A stretch of 64,000 nucleotides of DNA from Poa pratensis (lineage: Eukaryota; Streptophyta; Magnoliopsida; Poales; Poaceae): NCBI GenBank assembly GCA_947311845.1, contig CAMZMU010000062.1, positions 45,528,030-45,592,029 on the forward strand, given 5' to 3'. Position numbers and translations under genes: made by a program. Of the stretch, positions 22,871 through 34,287 are shown piece after piece. The notes under the pieces are model-generated. The model worked only from the letters and a program-made list of their open reading frames with translations, was not told the DNA's origin and searched no databases. Position 1 is the first letter of the stretch; each line of letters starts with the position of its first letter.

Positions 22871-25800
22871 TCGGTGATGGACTAGGGTTTTGAGATGAGA
22901 AAACGTGGGCGCTGGTGGTATCGCCAGCTAACAAGGAGAAGACGATTTACCCAGATTCAGACCCCCGGACGGTAACACCCTACTCCTGCTTGTTTGATAT
23001 GTATTGATGATGAGGTTAGAAGGTCGCCGTGATGGCTATGGTGATGGAGATATATTCGATCTGGCGTGAGAGTCCCCCTTGCTCGGCGGCCCCTCCTAGC
23101 CTTTATATAGGAGGCTGGTCTCAGATACCTGTGACCGAGTAGGTTACAAACTCTAGATTTCCTGGCCTACGACGCCATGTGTTTGTGCTCCTAGTATAGT
23201 CGTAAATAATCAAGCTCAAGGTGTGCTTGTGCACCCTACTATATTCCCCCAAATATACTCTGAAATTCCATGCAGATCTTCCCGAGCCGTCGATGATAAT
23301 CAACACGTACGTAGCTCATTCGATGCTACCATTTCCATGGGAGTACGTAGCATGTGCCGCAGATGGGCCAGATACTCGAATCAACAGTTCAACACCCATG
23401 TATACGTAGTACTACCATACTATGCTCGAACTTGAACATGATGCATCGCCGGCGACGTGCAGCCGCAGAGCTTGAAGCAGGTAGCAATGAATGTCGGCCC
23501 GGTGGCTGTTGCGGCAGCTGGGGTTGGCTAGCGATGAATGAATCGGACCCGTCCAAGGCTGTCTAACATCAGCAGGCGCAGGGTACAATTCCCCAATCTC
23601 CATCAACGCTCGGGCCCCGGTCGATGTTTATGACGGGAGTGAGTGAGTGAGCGAGTGGTGAGACAGAATCCACAGAGGAGGTGGTCGTGGTCTACTATGG
23701 TCTACTGCCCTTGCTTAAACATCTCTGTCAGAGGCCGTAATTATTCCTTGTCCAAGAGGAAGAAGGCGCTGCGTTTATTATTTCCACGGTCGTCCGTCCG
23801 GCCGGCGCCTTCAACTGCTAACGCCAACCATAACCTGGTGGCCATGGCGCCCGGGCCGATGCCACGTACGTACTGCTAGCACACACATGCCTCCACTGCT
23901 AGCACATATAGGCATAGCTAGCACGGCCGGCCGCTGCTCTCCGGCGACTCCAGTGGCTCGAGGTACGCACGCAGCTGGGCGTGCACATGGAAAATCACGG
24001 ATTATTTGTCTACCATTCGGTTCTGGAGTTTAAAATGCGGCCATTGGTTGAGGAAATTTCAGGCCGTCTCTGTCGCTTGCTCCGCCTACTTTAATTTACT
24101 TCTCTTTGACGAGACACCATCCGTGCTCGATCCCAAGCACTTGCTCTGCGACGTCTTGATGGACATAGCTTTCTTTCGCCGGAGATGTTTGGGCACAAGG
24201 AGAAACAGCGCCAGAAGCCGCAAAACCACCGGTGTATCATAACTCGTAGTACTACCTAGATGAAGCACCATGGTGCACTAAACTCCTACTACTACCTAGA
24301 AGAAGCACCATGCATGGTGCACTAAATTCCTACCTAAAACCCCGGCCTTGTCAGTCACGGCTCATGATCCTGACTTGCCACAACGTGGTCGCTGAGCAAG
24401 CTCCCAATCACCACCACCACAACGAAATCAGCCGATGTATCTTACGAGGGTGGCTTTGCGGCTGTTCATCTGTTCAGTACTCCTGCTGCTGGAGTACGTG
24501 TGGTGTGATGTGAGCGAGACGGCTACATATAGCCAGAGAAAAAGAAACCTGATGCACGAATGATTCACTCGTCCATTGGTGCACCTGACCACCCGTAGCT
24601 CAATCTGATACGTGAGGGACGAATCTAGGCACGGCAAAGCAAAAGTTGTTGTACTCGGTGTTTGCCCCCGATCAGATCTCCCATCTTTCTTTTCTCTCTG
24701 TATTTGTGTTTGATCGGCCTAAACAAAACCTAGCTGTATCTTTTTTCTTGAGTTATTTTACGGTGCATCAAATCAATACGAGTCGTTCGTTCGGTGTGAT
24801 CCCACGGTCCAGATTAGATATACTACTCCAAATTTTTGGTAGTATATCTCAGCCCCGGGGTACTTTGGACAGTTCACTACCTTTAAAATTCCCGCAGCAA
24901 GGATCCTCGAAAACGAGACAGTGTTTCGGCCGTCGCCAGGCCTCATTACCTCGTCGCCCCTACCCTGGCCCTAGTCCGCTGTCGCTGCACTTCTGCACGG
25001 AGGCGCGCTGCCGCATCGCCACATGCGCGTCCAGGTGACACCTCGTGAGAGCCGCCGTCAGCGAGATCCTACTATGAGGTGAAGCTCCCCGAGGCTCCCC
25101 ATCCTCCTCTGCGACCAAATCCTCTCCTTTCCTGCCGGCCGGTATGTCTCTTCCCGTCTTCCCGATTCCATTCGCCGGTCGCTTGGATCATGGCGGTCAT
25201 TGGGCTAATGACATTCTACATGGTGTGTGGTCTCTTTCGTCACTTCCCCGCACGGTGAGAGAGAAGGCTACATGCAGTTTTTATAAGTGATGATCACATA
25301 TACTAGAAAAGAAGGTGAACAGTGTGGCGCTAAATGACCACAGACAGAAACGGCTGTGATTTCAGTACCAAGGAAAGATTCTGTGGGAGGTTAATCATAT
25401 GGGATGAAACGAATAAGACTGCTGGTTGTTGGTTCAGATGTGGCTGGCAGCTTCACGGTAACAACTTGCTCATAGACGATCCACCCTGGACGTTGCTCCC
25501 ACCAATTTTCGCACCTCTCCGCGCGCATAGCCACATCTGAACGAAGCAGCCAACGTGCATGTCTCCGGCAAGGGCAACACGACGCGAGGGCGTGCGCGGC
25601 ACACATGCGCGCGGATCTGGGCCGGCGACCTCGGCCAGCGGGCGGTTAATTCATCGTCCACCTTGCTCGCGCGGTGCCGGCTGGTGGGGCAGTAACCGCG
25701 TGATTAGCGATGATTAAGAACAGAGGAACGACTATTTAATCTTCATAGAAATTACCTATTTGTCCTTTAGCGTAAAACCAGCCCATTAATTTGTAACCGT

Positions 25801-26329
25801 TGGATCGGCTATATTACACATCATAATGTGTAGTAAGATGCACCGTAAAACGTCCCTTTTTCTTCTGAGTTCTCCCCAAGCTGTAGGCTGTAGCTAGCTA
25901 CTAGTAGTAGTGCCGCGGTAAGTGTGCCGAGCTTTTCGCATCGAAAGCAGGGCCTCTGGCGAAATTAAATTCTCCTGCGGGAAAAGGCTGCAGTGTGCAG
26001 GGCTGCAGGCCCTGCTTTGCTTCACTCAAATCAGCCGCTTCTCCCCAGACTCACTGCAGAATGGTTCAGGTTCTTCGGGCCAAAACAATGAGAGGAAAAG
26101 AAACTGCGGCCGGTGGTCATCGGCACCGCCGGAAACCTGCGCCGCCGCATCATACTCGTGGCATCCGCAGCCGCGCGTCCACTGTGCTGAGATCGCTGGC
26201 TGGCTTGGGCGTCACCTGGCTAGTCCCTGCTGGGGAGTGGAACGTGGCTGTACACGAGCGGCATCACCTCACGTTCCGTGTGTGTGTGGGTGGGACTGGT
26301 TAGGGCGAAACGCGTACGCGCCTGGGCCG
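22871..26329. other. Intergenic, repeat-like, no gene supported
   Basis: 22870-23260 is the LTR-like segment noted with the LINE. At 24228-24333 there are two copies of a ~44-base motif containing CACCATGGTG and GCACCATGCATGGTGC palindromes. The rest has only short overlapping frames. One of the three copy differences (C4 versus C5) lies at about 24853. Confidence 0.45.
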
Positions 26330-26337
26330 CGGGTCAA

Positions 26338-26946
26338 GGGAGGTCCTATTTGCCGCGTTTAGCGGCGCGACCTCGTCCTGCCGCCTCGAGAAAAATAACA
26401 TGGGCCGAGGCCCATCTTCATTGTTCTCCTTCTTCCTCCTCTGCTCGACCCGTCCGCCGCCGGCAAATCTCCCGCCGCCTCCATCTTCCTTCTTCCACCA
26501 TGCTCGTCGACCCGCCCGCCATCGCCATGGCTCCCCCGCCACCTACGTCGGCCTAACCGCCTGCTACCGCCACCCGCGGCCGGCGCCGCTACCGCGTCGC
26601 CTCGCTGCACCGCCCTGCGCAATCCACACCCCACCGCCCCGGGCCTCCCTCTAAAGCCCCCCCCCCCCTCCGGCGAGCACCTCCACCCCGAACCGCACCT
26701 GCACCCCCCCTCGATAAGTCCATTCCTCACCTCCGCCGGCGACGCCACGGCCAGCCGCGTCGCCCCCGTCTCCGGTGAGGTCCAGGCCTCACCTCCGACG
26801 GGGCGCCGCGACCAGCCGCGTCGTCCCTGTCGTCGGTGAGTGCTGCGCGGGCGTCGACCTCCTCGGTGCTCTCCTCCGCGCGACGGTGAGGGAGGGTGTG
26901 CGGCGCGAGACGGATTTGCCGCTTAACGCGGCAAATAGGATTTGCC
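26338..26946. mobile_element. GC-rich TIR element with 8 bp target duplication
   Basis: 609 bases with imperfect ~30 bp inverted ends sharing TCCTATTTGCCGCG (left about 26345) and CGCGGCAAATAGGA (right about 26928). It is flanked by CGGGTCAA at 26330-26337 and 26947-26954. An 8 bp duplication fits hAT or Mutator-like elements. The interior is CCGCC-rich without a convincing gene. A diverged relative occurs at about 39680-40260. The copy lies at 59098-59706. Confidence 0.7.
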
Positions 26947-27189
26947 CGGGTCAAATCCTGTCTACGCTTTCCATTCGCCGCGCCGACGCTCGTGAGCTGA
27001 ATTTCTTTGCGTGGCTCGGCCCAGCCCGGCATGATGAAGGACTACACGGGGGCAAGCAAATCATATTTACTGCCTACTGCCTGCACTACACTGCTCCGTG
27101 TGCCCGCTATCTCACTATGGGCCGGGCACGCTGTTTTCTTTTTTCTTTTCCATTTTTTCGTCTGTTCCTTTTTTATGTTTCCTTCTTAT

Positions 27190-27785
27190 GGTTTTGAGAA
27201 AAGACACCAAAGGCACCTTGTATCTGATATTTATTAAGGAAAACAACTGGTACAAGGAAGAAACAATTTGACGCAACACGGCCAATACAAAATAAAATTA
27301 CACTGAAACTCATACTGCTCTTCCGATTTTTTTGATGGCCGTCGGAGATACACTCACTCAGCACAAGATTGGGTCACATGCAAACGACCTCGCCAACCAA
27401 GTCTTAGAAAATCGCAATGGTGGCCACACGCCACAATCAACGAGATCGAATATACGTAGATGGAACATCGGCTGTGGGACACACCCAAAGCAGTAGCACG
27501 CGCTTGCAATCCGCCACCACTGATCTAGATAGTTGGAGAAACAGAACCTTACCGTAAACCCAAACAAACAAAGAGATCGGAGATGTTCCACCATAGAACA
27601 TCGAACAGTTTCCCTTGAATGACACACTAACTACCAAGATCCAACGAAAACCAACAGATCTGACAGCCCCTACCCTCAACGGCCGCTAGGGAGACCAAAA
27701 CCAAAATCGAACATTAGGACCTTGCAACATCGCCAAACGCAGAGACGGCGTCTAGGTTAAACCCTAGAGTGCCGCCTCTCTTTTC
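27190..27785 (-). repeat. Possible non-coding retroposon
   Basis: Read on the minus strand, it starts near a CTAGGGTTTAACCTAGACG segment and ends with TTCCTTAATAAATATCAGAT plus a T-rich tail, resembling the ends of plant LINE-derived non-coding elements. I could not find a target duplication and see no ORF, so this is a weak call. The copy lies at 59950-60545. Confidence 0.35.
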
Positions 27786-27859
27786 TCTATATTTTTTTCT
27801 TTCTGTTATGACTAATTTTCTAGATATTATCTTATCTTTTCTATTTTATAGTAAAAACA

Positions 27860-28110
27860 TATTTTCACGTTATGGAAAAATGTTCATAGTATTTTTAAAA
27901 TTTTGTTCATGGTTCAACAAAGTATATCCACGGATCCGAAAAAATATTCACGAATTTGAAAAAAAGTACGTTCATAGATTTGAAAAATGTTGACGTGCTT
28001 GAATTTTTTTCACTTGGTTCAAAGAAATGTTCACGGTTTCGAAAATGTGTATGTTCACGGTTTCGAAAAACTGTTAACGGGGTTCAAAAAATATTCAAGA
28101 CATCGGCATG
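27860..28110. repeat. Degenerate short-motif repeat
   Basis: Recurring GTTCAYGG...TTYGAAAAA motif at irregular spacing of about 20-30 bases, for example two GTTCACGGTTTCGAAAA units near 28030-28066. Common decayed repeat structure in large grass genomes. The copy lies at 60620-60870. Confidence 0.55.
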
Positions 28111-28413
28111 GTGAGATGTTTCCATTTTTCAACTCCAAAAATTTCTATGATTAAACTTATAACATGTAAAAAAACAGAATTTCTTAAAAAAAAAACTCGA
28201 AATTATTAAAGAGGGTAAAACAACACCTATTTTTGGGCCGCATTAGGAAGGAAAACCGGCAGGCGAAGCTACCCTAGTGCATGCTTAAAGCGTCAAATAG
28301 GGCTGGTATAACGGCGCAAAAAAGCCCACCATCTGCATCGCAAGGGGGGCTAGACACCAAAACTGAGGCCCAATTCCACTCGTCTCCCCCTGCTCTGTCC
28401 TCTCTTGCCGTCG

Positions 28414-30267
28414 ATGGCGGCCTCCGACCCCGACACGCGGCCGGCGGCGGGGCTCGTCGCCCCCGCCGCCGCACCGCTCGCCGCCTTCGCCTCCCTTCTC
28501 GCCGCGCGCCGATTCGGCGCGGCAAAGTCCCTCCTCCCGTCCCTCCTCACGCCCACCATCCTGGCCGTCCCCTTCGCTGACCTCGCGGCGGCCTCCCTCC
28601 CGCACGCGGCGCCGCAGCACGCCGTCGCGGCGTTCCACGACATGCTCTTCCGCGCCTACGCCGACGCGGGTTCCCCCGCCCGGGCCGCCGAGGCGCTCGA
28701 CGTCACCGTCACCCGCCTCGGCCGCCTCGACCCGCGCTCCCTCACCTCCTCCCTCATCTCGCTCCGCCGGGCCGGCCATCTCCTCGCCGCGTCCGAAATC
28801 CTCAGAAAGGCCCTCGCCTCGTACCCCGACTCCGTCACGCCACTCTCCGCGTCCGTCGTCGTCGACGGTTTCTGCAAGTCCGGCCGCATCGACGACGCCC
28901 GCAAGCTGCTCACCGTCACCCGCCTCGGCCGCCTCGACCCGCGCTCCCTCACCTCCTCCCTCATCTCGCTCCGCCGGGCCGGCCATCTCCTCGCCGCGTC
29001 CGAAATCCTCAGAAAGGCCCTCGCCTCGTACCCCGACTCCGTCACGCCACTCTCCGCGTCCGTCGTCGTCGACGGTTTCTGCAAGTCCGGCCGCATCGAC
29101 GACGCCCGCAAGCTGCTCGACGAAATACCAACACACGGCGTCAAGCTCAACGCCTGCTGCTACAACCCGCTGCTCGACACCTACACGCGGCAGAGAAACG
29201 ATGCACGTGTCGCAGAGCTCCTCAAGGATATGAAGAATTCAGGTGTGGAGCCAACGGTCGGAACATATACCATCCTTGTCGATGGTCTGTCAACGGCTGG
29301 CGATATCAGCAAGATTGAGTCCGTGTTTGTTGAGATGAAGAGGAAGAATGTTGCCGGCGATGTCTACCTCTACAGCGCGGTCATCAACGCGTACTGTCGG
29401 GCTGGGAATGTGCGGAGGGCGTCCGAGGTGTTTGATGAATGCGTTGGCAACGGGGTCGAGCCGAACGAGCGGACGTATGGAGCGTTGATCAATGGGTTCT
29501 GCAAGATTGGGCAAATAGAGGCCGCGGAGATGTTGTTGACGGATATGCAGTTGCGAGGAGTGGGGCATAACCAGATTGTTTTCAATACGATGATTGATGG
29601 GTACTGTCGCCATGGCATGGTGGACAAGGCCCTCCATATGAAGGCGGTCATGGAGAAGATGGGCATTGAGTTGGATGTCTATACGTATAACACACTCGCA
29701 TGTGGGCTTTGCAGGGTAAATAGAATGGAGGAGGCCAAGAAGCTGCTGCATATCATGGCCGAGAACGGAGTCGCTCCAAACTATGTCAGCTACACTATGT
29801 TGATCAGCATCCATTCCAAGGAGGGTGACATGGTAGAGGCAAGAAGGCTATTTCGTGATATGGAAGGTAAGGGGTCAAGACCAAGTGCTGTGACCTACAA
29901 TGTCATGATCGATGGGTACATCAAGAACGGGAGCATCCGTGAGGCGGAGCGGTTCAAAAAGGCGATGGACAAGAAAGGGCTTGTCCCTGACGTGTACACT
30001 TACGCGTCACTAGTTCATGGGCACTGTGTCAATGGGAAGGTAGATGTGGCACTGAGGCTGTTTGAAGAGATGAAGCAGAGGGGAACCAAACCTAACCTTG
30101 TGGCATACACAGCTCTGATATCTGGTCTAAGCAAGGAAGGGAGATCAGAGGAGGCCTTCCGGTTGTATGAGGATATGTTGGGAGCTGGATTGACTCCAGA
30201 TGATACTCTATACTCTGTGCTTGTTGGGAGCCTTCATACAGATAGTACGAAAGATGTTTTGACATGA
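28414..30267 (+). CDS. P-class pentatricopeptide repeat protein, copy 1
   Basis: Sequence-specific RNA-binding protein, normally imported into mitochondria or chloroplasts to process or stabilise transcripts. Intronless, 617 residues from the ATG at 28414 (MAASDPDTRP). The nine bases upstream in frame would need a TTG. The Ala/Pro/Arg-rich N-terminus fits a targeting peptide. About eleven 35-residue PPR motifs follow from about residue 215 (e.g. TYGALINGFCKIGQIEAAEM, VTYNVMIDGYIKNGSIREAE). There is no E/DYW extension. Residues 98-166 are repeated exactly at 167-235 (see separate entry). The 5' third is very GC-rich and the 3' part is not. The restorer-like repeat structure is generic, so I give no gene name. 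Confidence 0.9.
   Translation: MAASDPDTRPAAGLVAPAAAPLAAFASLLAARRFGAAKSLLPSLLTPTILAVPFADLAAASLPHAAPQHAVAAFHDMLFRAYADAGSPARAAEALDVTVTRLGRLDPRSLTSSLISLRRAGHLLAASEILRKALASYPDSVTPLSASVVVDGFCKSGRIDDARKLLTVTRLGRLDPRSLTSSLISLRRAGHLLAASEILRKALASYPDSVTPLSASVVVDGFCKSGRIDDARKLLDEIPTHGVKLNACCYNPLLDTYTRQRNDARVAELLKDMKNSGVEPTVGTYTILVDGLSTAGDISKIESVFVEMKRKNVAGDVYLYSAVINAYCRAGNVRRASEVFDECVGNGVEPNERTYGALINGFCKIGQIEAAEMLLTDMQLRGVGHNQIVFNTMIDGYCRHGMVDKALHMKAVMEKMGIELDVYTYNTLACGLCRVNRMEEAKKLLHIMAENGVAPNYVSYTMLISIHSKEGDMVEARRLFRDMEGKGSRPSAVTYNVMIDGYIKNGSIREAERFKKAMDKKGLVPDVYTYASLVHGHCVNGKVDVALRLFEEMKQRGTKPNLVAYTALISGLSKEGRSEEAFRLYEDMLGAGLTPDDTLYSVLVGSLHTDSTKDVLT
28705..29118 (+). repeat. Exact 207-base tandem duplication inside the PPR gene
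   Basis: Units 28705-28911 and 28912-29118 read identically and in frame (69 codons each), beginning ACCGTCACCCGCCTCGG and ending CGCAAGCTGCTC. The first copy interrupts a PPR motif after DDARKLL. Only the second copy continues into DEIPTHGVKLN, the normal motif end. Units in the second large copy are 61465-61671 and 61672-61878. Confidence 0.95.
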
Positions 30268-31930
30268 ATAACATAAGGTTTTTCAGGCAGTATGTTCTCT
30301 GAGACAGTATCATAAGCTTTTCTATGGTGCAGCGCGGAACGAAGAAATGTTGTGCCTCTATCATTGGCCACTCCGTGGTCAACTCCCTCACGCACATCAC
30401 CGAGAACAGCAAAGATGGGCATGTCGTCAATGAAATGTTCATACCCGGCGTGCCTCTCAAGTTTGCTGTTGCTTCCAGGCCGGGGACTGCAGGAAGGTCA
30501 GCACCAATGCCATGGTGGTGCTGCACCAGTCCTCCCTCCACTGCCGAGTACCTCCACACGGAGGAGCTCATTTGAGGTGAGTGGTCACAGCTTATTTTTT
30601 CTCTTGTTGAAAGATTGGATGTATGAGTATAGAAGTGTAATGTCTTACTATTTGTTCTTGATGTCAGACATGGGGCATCGAGTATTTAGATCAGATTATT
30701 TTTGGACTTGATGTGAAATTTATCCCAGATTTGAATTCATGAATTGTTAATAATCTCTGATTTGAATTCATGAATTGTTAATAACCTTTGAACTGAGTTG
30801 TACGGAGATGACATGCTTGATTGAAGAAATTGGCAGCCTTTTAATGACCATATTTTTGCTAGTTGTTGTGATATGTTTACTTACCTTGACTCTCAAATTA
30901 AGTGGAATGAAAACTTTGGTTTCTTCGGTGGCATACCAGCCTTTTTTAAAACTATGTGGTATACACACTTTAATAATGCTCTGTAAGCCTGTTTCCGTTT
31001 CCTTTTTGTGCATCTGTACGATATACCTCGTGATTCTGATTTTACTGCTTTTTTCTGCTTCCAGGTTTGGTGTGGCTAACATACTAAAAGATGTGTCCTC
31101 CATGGTTGTGATGTCATGATGAATTTACAGTTCTTCCACCATTTACAGATTTTGCAGTTTTTACCTAGGGCAAGATCTTGCATGCTATTAAAAAATTTCT
31201 GTTCTCAGATAGTTCTGGTGGTTATAAACTTTGTGATCATGTAACTTATTAGTAACTTATTGTGGTATCGTCTCTACTTCACTATATTGTATTGATCTTC
31301 TAATGTTTGCTATATTATAAGATTGGATTAATAAAATACTAGATTGTTCTACTTCCTCTGAAGGAGATAACTGCGTCTCAGCCATTTTGGGATGAAACGA
31401 AGAATGGAGTGTCAAGTGCAGCACATTAATTTGTAGTGTCCAATATGGTAACAAGATCGGATTCAAGGCAGTTGTGGAGCCAAATTGGTTTTGCAACCTT
31501 CATTTCAGCGTATAATAAATGTTATGGGTTAGTTACAATACAAGCCATTCTTCTACATTCTCTCTGACAAGAATTCGAAGCATGCACTTCAGTTTGCTGG
31601 TACCGGTAGGTAGGTATGTGCAGTAGGACACTTGCCAGTAGGAGAGTCTGACCACTCCTTTACCAAAATCGATATCTATGTATTTACTGAACTTTTTTCA
31701 AGTTGATCTACATAACAAAGCAACATCTAGCAGCACTAGTTTTGTGTAATGAAGGGAGCACCAATTCATGCTTCGATTGATTATTTTTTTCTTCCATATG
31801 GTCGTCAGCAATCTTGAGTGCTGGTCTTGTTCTGCTTGATCATTGCTGTACAACAGAAGCAAGTCATTGCAGATTTTGTTTCAACAACACTAGTTCAGTC
31901 TGAGTACTCCAGTTGAGTTCTTCTACCACT
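30268..31930. other. PPR 3' region and intergenic
   Basis: Contains GT-AG-like borders (for example TTTGAG|GTGAGTGG near 30575 and TTCCAG|GTTTGG near 31064), compatible with a spliced 3' UTR, but no coding continuation. A 31-base tandem pair beginning GATTTGAATTCATGAATTG lies at 30728-30789. The second copy runs to the window end at 64000, equal to 31240 here. Confidence 0.5.
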
Positions 31931-32812
31931 CTATGAACCAAAGGAAGTTCTAACCTCCTGTGCATTTCTCAACGGAGACGGACTTGCTAGACTGCCCTTC
32001 TCTTGCTGGATTGCAGACCTGATTTCCTTGATGTCCTTGAATCAAATACAGTTACATATTGAGCTTAAAGGTTTCAATGATACAGGGCCAGAAGTTCAAA
32101 GGGGTTGATAGAGAGAAGACCTACCAATTTCAGCTGCTGCACTTCATAACTGAGCCCCTGCTTCACCTCCACAAGTTCCTACAGGTAACTCAATTATCAG
32201 CATCAAACATACGGGTTTCTTGTACCGGCTCTGTTCGAGAGTTTGTCTCATCTTCTTCCCTCGAAGCAAGATATACCAACTGCATTACTCACATTCTGGC
32301 ACGTCTTGACCTGTGCCTCGATGTTGGAGCGCCAGTTCTGCACTTCCTGAAACAATTTATTTGATCACTGAATCAGCCAAATTTCCGTATCCAGTTCTAC
32401 TCTCCACCAGTGAACCAAGTCAAAGTCAAAGGGCTCGTGGTACCAGTTTGAGACTCTGGATCTTGCCCAGCAACTCCCCCTGTGACGAGGTCAGCTCCTG
32501 CAAAACCATCATGGCAGGATCAATCAACCAGTCACCAAACAACTCAAGCAAAACAATTTCATTCCAATTCATGAACAAATGGGACTCTGACCTTCACACG
32601 AGCATCCAACAGCTCGAACCCGGACAACTTCTGCAGATCAAGAAACAGGAGCGCACATGATGACATGAAAATAAAAAACTAAGATGACAATGAATGGATT
32701 GGAGTTGTGAAAATCAGTCTCTAGATTGCTGAAGCTGCTGGAAATTGATCGAGCGTGTATTCCGGCACACACATACCGGACGAGTCGGCGGCGCCGGTGA
32801 TTGAGCCGCCAT
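31931..32812 (-). CDS. Small six-exon coiled-coil protein, function unknown
   Basis: Assembled by hand from splice sites on the minus strand. Exons are 32777-32812, 32592-32630, 32444-32497, 32293-32346, 32125-32178 and 31931-32035. All junctions are phase 0 with GT donors (GTATGT, GTCAGA, GTACCA, GTGAGT, GTAGGT) and AG acceptors, giving 113 residues ending at TAG. The protein starts MAAQSPAPPTRP, then is a continuous Glu/Lys/Leu/Gln heptad-like helix (e.g. ELTSSQGELLGKIQSL, ELVEVKQGLSYEVQQLKL), with a polar tail. Exons 3, 4 and 5 are each exactly 54 bases and each begins with Glu. It is convergent with the PPR gene, with a Stowaway MITE 144 bases upstream of the ATG. I do not recognise a named family. 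The second copy would lie beyond the window. Confidence 0.78.
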
Positions 32813-32956
32813 CTGGGGCTTTGATCGGTCGTTGGTGAGGAGGATGGATCGAGCGCGACGATGCTGCGGTTTTGTACCTGATGCCTGAAGTCGTATTAGT
32901 TTTAGATGTATGCAAAGCTGTTGGGACGATGCCTTAGAAGGCATGCTACGTACGTA

Positions 32957-33079
32957 CTCCCTCCGTTTCAAATTAAATGACTTCCATTTGTGTACATATG
33001 GATATATCTATAGTTGTAATATGTCTAGATACATCCACATGTGGACAAATGGAAGTCAATTAAAATGGAACGGAGGGAG
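32957..33079. mobile_element. Stowaway MITE, intact
   Basis: 123 bases, CTCCCTCCGTTT to AACGGAGGGAG, flanked by TA on both sides (32955-32956, 33080-33081). Nearly the whole element is one long inverted repeat, with arms containing GACTTCCATTTGT and ACAAATGGAAGTC. It lies in the upstream region of the coiled-coil gene. Confidence 0.93.
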
Positions 33080-33081
33080 TA

Positions 33082-34272
33082 CGTGACAGAGACAAAGTAT
33101 CTTCCCTTTTTTTGCAATTTAAACAAAGTTTCTTCCTTCTCTTTTCAGTTTAAGAGCACCCTGTGTGATCGAAATCCGGGAACTAATGCAGATGAGCTCG
33201 AAAGCAAGAGATTGGCCTAAGCCGATTCAATCCAAACATAAACAGTTGTACAGTAAAAATAATAGTGCGTCTTTGTCTACAGTGGACCTCTTTCTCGTCT
33301 CATCGCTCTTTACCGTACAACACGTTCGAGCTCGTTACCACCCGAGCTGTACTTTGTCAGCATTTACCACCTCCAGTACAGAAACCGGATACTAACCACT
33401 GTTATTGTCAACCAAAACCGTCCGCACGAAATAAATCTCGTCCCATCCCCATCTTCATTAACTGACACACGGGGCCAATTTTGTTACCATCCCAAATTTT
33501 CTACCATCCCCGTCCCCGGCGCCGGCGGGTAGCAAATAACTATCGGTCTCCCCATCCTAGACTAAGCCAACAACATTGAGTGAAGAAAAAAAATGAACAT
33601 GTGGAGTGGAGCATGGCGAGGACGGGTAGCGTGGAATGAACACGCAGCTTTGAGAATGTTGTGGGGGGAGTGAAAGATGCCAGTAGATGCCCGAATATTG
33701 GGCCTCTTTTTCTTGCGTTTTTCCTACTCTATTGCTGTTGTTGTGAACATCGCACGTAGTTTTTTCATAGACTTTGGCTGCTCGAATATATAGCTAGAAC
33801 TATGGCTGCCATGCAAAGCGTGGAGACCCCGAAGGATTAAGCTCCACCACTCCAGTCCAACAATATCATCTCCCAATGCAAGTCCCAACCAAACATGCAC
33901 ACGCTTGGTTACCGTTGAGCAACGTACGCAGATTCCAGGGTGTGCATCGATCAAAGATTGCTTATGAATTCAGCAATAATCCTACGTGGACTTTTTTTTA
34001 GGATAATCCCATGTGGTAAAACATATAATAGTTCATCCAAAGACAGTTGATAGACTCGCAAAATTTCAGCTAGCAATAAATCCTAGCTGAAAAATTATGC
34101 CCGTTGGAGTCAAATGGCTAATCGGTAGACTTAGGTTTTCGCTGTTTACACCTAAGGTTCAGGTTATGTGTGTTAAAATGTATAATAGTTGTGGTTTTTT
34201 GTACACCATCTTCTTAAAGTTGTGGTTATGAGTATTTTGCTAAAAAAAAAAGGTACGTCGGTATATAATCTT
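33082..34272. other. Intergenic, no gene supported
   Basis: Short frames only. Repeated phrases such as AAAACATATAATAGTT / AAAATGTATAATAGTT (about 34018 and 34175) suggest a decayed repeat, but no ends were found. Confidence 0.45.
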
Positions 34273-34287
34273 AGACAAGTACTGGAG

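Noticed and set aside
24228..24333. Palindromic CACCATGGTG / GCACCATGCATGGTGC repeat as a possible regulatory element
   Set aside because: Two copies only, far from any gene. Most likely a simple local duplication.
28285..29150. Long minus-strand frames (283 and 164 codons) opposite the PPR gene with repeated 69-residue blocks
   Set aside because: They are antisense shadows of the GC-rich PPR coding sequence. Their internal repeats are just the 207-base duplication read backwards, and no family is recognisable.
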